A stretch of DNA of 34,974 bases from Limosilactobacillus alvi (GTDB taxonomy: Bacteria > Bacillota > Bacilli > Lactobacillales > Lactobacillaceae), in NCBI RefSeq assembly GCF_016900115.1, contig NZ_JACJJQ010000020.1:1-34974 (forward strand), in the 5' to 3' direction. Numbering within the stretch: position 1 is the stretch's first letter; every line of letters starts with the position of its first letter. The notes under the pieces were generated by a model. It worked only from the letters and a program-made list of their open reading frames with translations, had not been told where the DNA came from and ran no database searches. Made by a program: the position numbers and the translations under genes. Positions 30,125 through 34,974 of this stretch are shown one piece after another.

Positions 30125-32251
30125 ATGCTGAATTTACCAATTAGATCGCCGGCCGGCAAAGAGGCAACTGTCCAGGCTTATAATGTGGCGGTAACCGATA
30201 CGCTTAAATCATTCCCCACCATGAACTTTAGTTTTATCGGTGATGGAGCAAATGAAGCCGCTGAAAAGATGATTATGCCCCGAGTGATTATTACTGATCC
30301 GACAACCGGCCAGCAATACCGAATTGCTTCTTCTAATCCGGTTCCTACTGCAAGATTTCGGGTATATGCGATTACTACTATCCATATCGCTCACGATCTG
30401 CATGATTATTATATTGAGAACACGGTAACAGGTAGTCAACCGTTAAAAGCTTGCTGTGACTTGCTTACGGGTGGTACTAAGTTTAAGTATTCGATTGATG
30501 ATAATATTAGTGATCATGACTTTGGAAGTGACAGCCTAGGCAACGCACATGGGGATGATATTCTAAGCTCCATTGCGTCTGCTTTTGATATTGAATACTG
30601 GTTTGATAATTGCACAATCCACTTTGCAAAAGAGATTGGTAAAAAGGACTCGTTTGTATTCATTGACCGGGTTAATACGTCAAAAATACAGGTCAACGAA
30701 GACTACACAACCATTACGACTGCAATTAAAGGGACTGGTAAACAGATTGACGTACAGAATAACGGTGGTAACGGTAATCTTGATAGCGTTGAGGGTTTTG
30801 CCAAGTCCATGATTAATGCTGATTTTGGCGTTAATAAGCAACAGATGTGTCAAGACTTTGCTAATCGTTCTCAAAAGGTTCAGGCACGAGGTGTAGACGT
30901 CAATAGACTTTACGACACAGTGAAGAATGCAGGTGTTAGCCCTGAATGGTTCTTCGCCTATGAACTGCAAGAGCAAAATGCTAATATGGGTTGGCTCAAT
31001 CACTGGTCATATCCGCATGGGGACCCGTATAACGATGCGGTAGTTGTTTGTAATTGGATTAAAAGCATTGCTTACAGTGATACGTTAAATCCAGCCTGGT
31101 CAGCTGCAGAAGGTTCAATTAGTCCAGACCCAAGCCTGCAATCAAAATGGGAGCAAGATTATGGCAAAGGAACAATTGGACGGCTCTATCTACAAGCTAC
31201 TGCGGCGGTTGTTTGGGAATTAGCCGGCAGATCCGGTAATGCAAGTATGGGTAAGCCCTTAGCTGGTTGTGTTAGCACAATCAAAGGATGGGGTGGCCAT
31301 ACTGTTCAAGCACCAAGTGGAGGCGGTGGTAGTGGTCAAATTGCTGCTTTTGCTCGTCAATATGCTGGAGTGCCTTATGTCTGGGGCGGTAATTCACCAA
31401 GTGGTTGGGATTGTTCCGGTTTCGTTGCTTACGTCTACAATCATTTTGGGATCCCAATGCATCAGCCAACCACTTATGAAGAATACCAGGGACAAGTAGT
31501 TGGTCCACCGTATCAAGAAGGCGATATGCTCTTCTGGGGTGCTCGTGGAGATACTTATCACGTAGCATTGGCTCTTGATAGCAATACGCTAGAAATGGCA
31601 GCTAATCCAGAACGAGGGACAGTTATTCAAGCAATCAGTGCATGGCCACCGGATTTTGCTGTTCGTAATTCAGCGATGGCCGCTAAAGTTAGTGATGGGG
31701 ATGATAGTTCAGATGATTCTAGTAGCGATACTGATACATCGTCAGACACAACTACTCAGTACACTTGCCAGGGTGAATATAGGAGTCCAATGGCTGCAGA
31801 TGATAAATGGGGGCCGATTTGGGCTAATCCGTTTAGTAGTGATACGATTACCGATCAAGATACTTTGATGGCAGCATTAAAGAAACAGGTCCATGATTAC
31901 CCGGACGTGCAATACACAACCGACTGGATTACATTCAAAGATGCGTTCTCACACGGTATCAAGAATGAAATAGCAGTCGGTAATTATGGATATTTGCGTG
32001 ATCGGTATGGGATTGATGTTAATGTCAGAATTCAAAGTTACACTCGGTATCGTGATCGTGACACAACACAAACTGATACAGTAACTTTTGGTAATAAGAT
32101 TTTCGGGATTGACGAATGGAACAACCGAGAAAATCAAGCTAATGCCGCCTTGCATAAAGCACCGAAGAAACCAGAAACAGTTACCCCACCAGTCACCTTT
32201 GATGATATTCAAACTATCAACGTTAAGAAGGAAAGTGAAGAAAATGGATAA
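30125..32251 (+). CDS. Tail-associated lysin (Tal) with nested muralytic modules
   Basis: 708 residues. The N-terminal part (1-225) is a prophage tail endopeptidase/gp27-like hub domain. It is interrupted by hydrolase modules: a lysozyme/glucosaminidase-like segment (about 230-385, FAKSMINADFGVNKQQMCQD ... NANMGWLNHWSYPHG), a Gly/Ser linker (about 395-405) and an NlpC/P60 domain (about 405-515). The latter has catalytic Cys430 in WDCSGF and His479 in TYHVAL. A Ser/Asp linker (about 520-545) returns to the hub fold (YRSPMAADDKWGPIWANPF, VGNYGYLRDRYGIDVNV, VTFGNKIFGIDEW). Expected role: local peptidoglycan degradation by the tail tip. ATG with AGGAGG upstream. Confidence 0.9.
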   Translation: MLNLPIRSPAGKEATVQAYNVAVTDTLKSFPTMNFSFIGDGANEAAEKMIMPRVIITDPTTGQQYRIASSNPVPTARFRVYAITTIHIAHDLHDYYIENTVTGSQPLKACCDLLTGGTKFKYSIDDNISDHDFGSDSLGNAHGDDILSSIASAFDIEYWFDNCTIHFAKEIGKKDSFVFIDRVNTSKIQVNEDYTTITTAIKGTGKQIDVQNNGGNGNLDSVEGFAKSMINADFGVNKQQMCQDFANRSQKVQARGVDVNRLYDTVKNAGVSPEWFFAYELQEQNANMGWLNHWSYPHGDPYNDAVVVCNWIKSIAYSDTLNPAWSAAEGSISPDPSLQSKWEQDYGKGTIGRLYLQATAAVVWELAGRSGNASMGKPLAGCVSTIKGWGGHTVQAPSGGGGSGQIAAFARQYAGVPYVWGGNSPSGWDCSGFVAYVYNHFGIPMHQPTTYEEYQGQVVGPPYQEGDMLFWGARGDTYHVALALDSNTLEMAANPERGTVIQAISAWPPDFAVRNSAMAAKVSDGDDSSDDSSSDTDTSSDTTTQYTCQGEYRSPMAADDKWGPIWANPFSSDTITDQDTLMAALKKQVHDYPDVQYTTDWITFKDAFSHGIKNEIAVGNYGYLRDRYGIDVNVRIQSYTRYRDRDTTQTDTVTFGNKIFGIDEWNNRENQANAALHKAPKKPETVTPPVTFDDIQTINVKKESEENG

Positions 32252-32546
32252 TCAAGAAACACTTGTGCAACGTGCTATAATTAACGAACCAATGTTTGAC
32301 TCAAAGACAGGAGAGTTCGGGAAAGGTTATTCTCCAGACTATGGCCAAACATTTATAGTTCAGGAAGGAACCGATGGCCGGCATTTTCATCAAGAAACCG
32401 ATGCAGGTCGAATTAGTGAGTTGATTTTCGATAAACTTATTTTTCGTTCAGATGATGGTACCTTATGGGAATTATCCGTAAGCAATGATGGCAAGCCACA
32501 AACCAAAAAGATTGAGAAAAGTGAAGAAAATGAAAAGGAGTCGTAA
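32244..32546 (+). CDS. Small tail/baseplate protein, unknown
   Basis: 100 residues from ATG 32244, overlapping the Tal stop by eight bases; the longer open frame to 32088 lies inside Tal and is not used. Acidic, with MFDSKTGEFGKGYSPDYGQ, EGTDGRHFHQETDAGRISEL and LIFRSDDGTLWELSVSNDGK, ending in a Lys/Glu tail. A similar small gene often follows Tal in lactobacillus phages; its role is unknown. Ends inside a terminator-like hairpin. Confidence 0.72.
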   Translation: MDNQETLVQRAIINEPMFDSKTGEFGKGYSPDYGQTFIVQEGTDGRHFHQETDAGRISELIFDKLIFRSDDGTLWELSVSNDGKPQTKKIEKSEENEKES

Positions 32547-32563
32547 TTAACGGCTCCTTTTTC
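32533..32563 (+). terminator. Terminator-like hairpin after the Tal gene pair
   Basis: AAAAGGAG-TCG-TAATTAA-CGG-CTCCTTTTT, a short stem with a T tract, containing the stop codon of the preceding gene. It may partially attenuate transcription into the baseplate genes, or act as an mRNA 3' stabiliser. Confidence 0.65.
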
Positions 32564-32580
32564 AGAAAGAAGGGGATGCT

Positions 32581-32763
32581 ATGGCTTTTGAAGTGCCACA
32601 CAAACATGATATTTCACTCGATGGCCAAGAAATGCGAAATCAGATGATTGAGAACTTTGAGGCTATTGAAAAAGCTATTAATGATCTACGTGGTCAAATA
32701 GATAAAGTTAATAAAGAACTTAATAAACAAGACGATATTTATAATGCGGGAGGTGGAATGTAG
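32581..32763 (+). CDS. Small coiled-coil baseplate-linked protein
   Basis: 60 residues: start MAFEVPHKHDISLDGQEMRN, then a helix with heptads (FEAIEKAINDLRGQIDKVNK), ending in Gly-rich residues. AAGGGG upstream of the ATG; its TAG overlaps the GTG of the BppU-like gene (TAGTG), so it is translationally coupled to it. Could be a trimeric linker or chaperone of the baseplate. Confidence 0.7.
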   Translation: MAFEVPHKHDISLDGQEMRNQMIENFEAIEKAINDLRGQIDKVNKELNKQDDIYNAGGGM

Positions 32764-33884
32764 TGAGTGATCTATTCTTGCCAAAGGACTATACAAGTGT
32801 GGATGTGCCTGTGCAGGAGAACAACCCGGACATCATCTATCTTGACCTGTATAAGCCGAAGACGGTGTACTACAACATGACCGCAACTTTTAACGGTCGG
32901 CAATTAGATAAAGATGTGCCATTGAAGGTTCAACTCGGTTATGGTCACAAACCGCTTAATCTAAACAACATCAAAGATATTCGTTTTACTGCTGCTAAAC
33001 CCGATGGCACAGGGGTACAAACGATTGGTGAATATAAAATCTTTAATCCAATTGCTGGGTTAGTCTATGTCACTATTCCAGCTGCTACTTTCTCGGCACC
33101 TGGAATGCTCTACTTTAATCTGCAAGTTATTACTAATGAAGAGCAGTTGCTTTCAAGTAATACTTGTTATTTTGAGGTAGAAGCTAGTTTCGCTCGTGCT
33201 GTTTTCAATGCAGGCAACTATGACAGCGAGGTTGAAGCGGCCAAGAAAGAAACACTGGCTAATCTTGCCAAGTTCAATGCTGATGTTAACCAAAGGCTTG
33301 AAGATGCTAACGCATTGGCTCAAGGCATTGAGAACTCAAACCATATCTTAGCCCAAGCTGTTGACGATAATGCAAATGCTGTCCGAGCAGGTCTCGCACC
33401 TACTAACGGTGGAGCAAACGTCTTTACAGGGCCGAACACGTTCCAACAGTTACTTACACTAGCGGCAGGATTAAACCTTACCAGCCCACTAACCGTTGAT
33501 GGCACGACTATTAACTTGCCGGATATGTTGCAGAAGTTGAATGACACGATGGATAAGCTTAGTCATGTCTTCGATGGAACTGCGATTGGACCGGATACTG
33601 ACTTTAATAATCTTGAAAATGGCGTTCATCTTCTTTATGTGGGAGAACAGACAGTAGCGAAGGGGCATAATTTCCCGGTGCTGGATAATAGTAAGGACAA
33701 CCTGAATGTCAGCATGTATGGCTTGCTGCTTCAGGTTGGTAACAGCAAGGGTATGTATCCAATCGCTTTCCAGGTTTACTTCAACGTGAGCGGCTCAACC
33801 GATCCGGCAATTTATATGCGTCAAAAGGCCGGCAATGGTAACGGCGGCTGGGGTGACTGGTCAACGTGGGCTGTAAATAAATAG
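32763..33884 (+). CDS. BppU-family baseplate upper protein with pyocin-knob-like end
   Basis: 373 residues, GTG start overlapping the previous stop. N-terminal BppU domain (about 1-140: IIYLDLYKPKTVYYNMTATF, DIRFTAAKPDGTGVQTIGEY, PGMLYFNLQVITNEEQLLSS) attaches to Dit/Tal. A helical stalk (150-215) leads to FTGPNTFQQLLTLAAGLNLT, a short collar, and a C-terminal domain (290-373) ending NGGWGDWSTW, typical of pyocin-knob-like receptor-binding ends. Likely contacts host surface polysaccharide. Confidence 0.88.
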   Translation: MSDLFLPKDYTSVDVPVQENNPDIIYLDLYKPKTVYYNMTATFNGRQLDKDVPLKVQLGYGHKPLNLNNIKDIRFTAAKPDGTGVQTIGEYKIFNPIAGLVYVTIPAATFSAPGMLYFNLQVITNEEQLLSSNTCYFEVEASFARAVFNAGNYDSEVEAAKKETLANLAKFNADVNQRLEDANALAQGIENSNHILAQAVDDNANAVRAGLAPTNGGANVFTGPNTFQQLLTLAAGLNLTSPLTVDGTTINLPDMLQKLNDTMDKLSHVFDGTAIGPDTDFNNLENGVHLLYVGEQTVAKGHNFPVLDNSKDNLNVSMYGLLLQVGNSKGMYPIAFQVYFNVSGSTDPAIYMRQKAGNGNGGWGDWSTWAVNK

Positions 33885-33894
33885 GAGGTAAATA

Positions 33895-34974
33895 ATGCGA
33901 GTAACAATTGATTTAATGAAGAAATCAACGCAAATCATCGACTTGTCAGACGTGATTAACCCACGAGTTGGCGATGATGACCTGCTGTTGCCTTTGCATA
34001 TCGTCTATGGTGATAACCAAACTGATATGCGGGGTAAGGACGTTGAATTTATTTCTGAAGACACAAATAAACAGCGTATCTATGTTGGTGGGACGTGCAA
34101 TACCGACACTCCCGGCGATAACCTTTATATGGGCAATCTGACTTTCCGTTTCCCAGCAGGCACGTTCAAAGCGGACGGAACTTATGACCCAGACAAGACG
34201 ATGTTCCGCATTGTCGATAAGGCGACTAATAAGGTGATCTCATCGGTCAATGTTAAGATCACGGTCATGAAGAACAGCCTCGAGTTTGACTTTGACCCGG
34301 ATAATACGTCCTATGACAGCCGTCTGGAGGAAATGCTTCACGGCTTTCACGACAAGGGTCAGGCCATGCTTGATGAGATCAAGGATCTGAACGATCAGGC
34401 TAAGTCAAACGTGTCTGGTGATACCGCCACTACTGCTAAGGAAGCTAAAAAACAAGCTGATCAAAACGCTGGCGATATTAGCGACTTAAAAGGTGAAGTT
34501 GCTGGCGCTCGTGGGCGGTTTGCTGATCTACCAGGCCGGGAAGATGCACAGGATACGGCGATTAGTCAGAAAGAAACTATCGTTAATGCGAATTCTAACT
34601 ATGCGGCATTACAGCAAAAGGATGCACAACAAGATGCAGAAATTGCTAGTAAAGCTGGAAAGTTTGAACTTGAAGAAAAATTGTCTCAAATGCACGTGGA
34701 GCCAGAAGCATTTAAAAATCTTGATGATCTAAAGGCAAAGTATCCGAACGGAAACAGCAATCTTAATGTCACAGTTGATAACGGTCATCTATTAATCTGG
34801 CTCAACAATGCTTGGAATGATTGTGGACAATTCCAAACAGCCGGAATTGATCAAGCTTTAGTTGATCAAATTAAAGAAATATTTGAACAGTTAAATGTGC
34901 TACCCGAGTTAATTGATGGTCAACCAACTCCTAATAATGGAGATACAGTTATCTCAACTACTAAATATCTGGAT
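33895..34974 (+). CDS. Second BppU-like baseplate protein (runs off the window)
   Basis: Start ATG 33895 with AGGAGG seven bases upstream; the frame stays open for all 360 codons to the window end, so the C-terminus is missing. N-terminal domain resembles the preceding BppU (MRVTIDLMKKSTQIIDLSDV, DDDLLLPLHIVYGDNQTDM, MGNLTFRFPAGTFKADGTYD), then a coiled coil (LNDQAKSNVSGDTATTAKEA, AQDTAISQKETIVNANSN) and the start of a C-terminal domain (FKNLDDLKAKYPNGNSNLNV, LLIWLNNAWNDCGQFQ). Tandem BppU-type genes suggest two fibre layers or alternative receptor-binding proteins. Confidence 0.86.
   Translation, partial: MRVTIDLMKKSTQIIDLSDVINPRVGDDDLLLPLHIVYGDNQTDMRGKDVEFISEDTNKQRIYVGGTCNTDTPGDNLYMGNLTFRFPAGTFKADGTYDPDKTMFRIVDKATNKVISSVNVKITVMKNSLEFDFDPDNTSYDSRLEEMLHGFHDKGQAMLDEIKDLNDQAKSNVSGDTATTAKEAKKQADQNAGDISDLKGEVAGARGRFADLPGREDAQDTAISQKETIVNANSNYAALQQKDAQQDAEIASKAGKFELEEKLSQMHVEPEAFKNLDDLKAKYPNGNSNLNVTVDNGHLLIWLNNAWNDCGQFQTAGIDQALVDQIKEIFEQLNVLPELIDGQPTPNNGDTVISTTKYLD

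Larger units (their letters stand above)
2531..34974. mobile_element. Integrated prophage, left end to window edge (partial)
   Basis: A continuous phage genome in canonical order: integrase and lysogeny genes on the minus strand, then a divergent switch, early recombination and replication genes, a late regulator, terminase, head, tail and baseplate genes on the plus strand. The portal, minor capsid 1-3, tail tube, Gp15 and tape-measure order is that of A118/PSA-like siphoviruses of Firmicutes. The left boundary is inferred from the integrase 3' end; the attachment core cannot be fixed because the right junction lies outside the window. Holin, endolysin and attR are expected downstream. All structural genes seen look intact, so the element may be inducible; that is inference. 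Confidence 0.96.

Noticed and set aside
1-34974. CRISPR array or retron-like element
   Set aside because: No regularly spaced repeats and no reverse transcriptase-type ORF were seen.

Overview
The window is the left boundary and most of an integrated, temperate, long-tailed (siphovirus-type) phage in a low-GC Gram-positive host. Strong GGAGG-type ribosome sites, ATG/GTG/TTG starts, codon use and the protein families all point to Lactobacillaceae; a Limosilactobacillus-like host is my inference, not something I could test. About 2.5 kb of host chromosome lies on the left: a decayed IS66-type transposase, a four-helix membrane protein, a NUDIX hydrolase and a stretch of decayed sequence. The prophage starts close to the 3' end of a minus-strand tyrosine integrase (2595-3683) and runs off the right edge inside a baseplate gene. 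Holin, endolysin and attR are therefore not visible.

Layout. 2.6-6.5 kb (minus strand) is the lysogeny block: integrase, a candidate 80-90 nt RNA running against the integrase leader, a membrane-anchored TPR-like protein, a zinc-ribbon protein, an ImmA-type metallopeptidase with five extra CxxC pairs, and a small CI-like repressor without a protease domain. 6.54-6.95 kb is the genetic switch, with divergent promoters and a 17-bp operator (GTTCAA-N5-TTGAAC) that recurs after the cro-like gene in front of the antirepressor. 7-13 kb (plus strand) is the early region: Bro-N/KilAC antirepressor, small proteins, RecT, a PD-(D/E)XK nuclease with four Cas4-like cysteines, a replication initiator, a DUF1064 nuclease and an ArpU-type late regulator.

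13.1-15.1 kb is an accessory island between the late regulator and the terminase. It holds a structured RNA region with tRNA-like elements and then an AT-rich two-gene cassette (a DUF6731-like protein plus a four-TM protein) bracketed by terminators. This is the likeliest cargo, possibly anti-phage.

15.16-35 kb is the late operon: TerS, TerL, A118-type portal, minor head protein with a polymorphic-toxin-50-like tail, scaffold, major capsid, connectors and minor capsid proteins, tail tube, tail chaperones, tape measure, Dit, Tal with nested wall hydrolases, and two BppU-type baseplate proteins. The major capsid gene ends in a textbook -1 frameshift signal (CCCAAAA, a 5-nt spacer and a 7-bp stem) that would add a 58-residue HeH/LEM-like tail.
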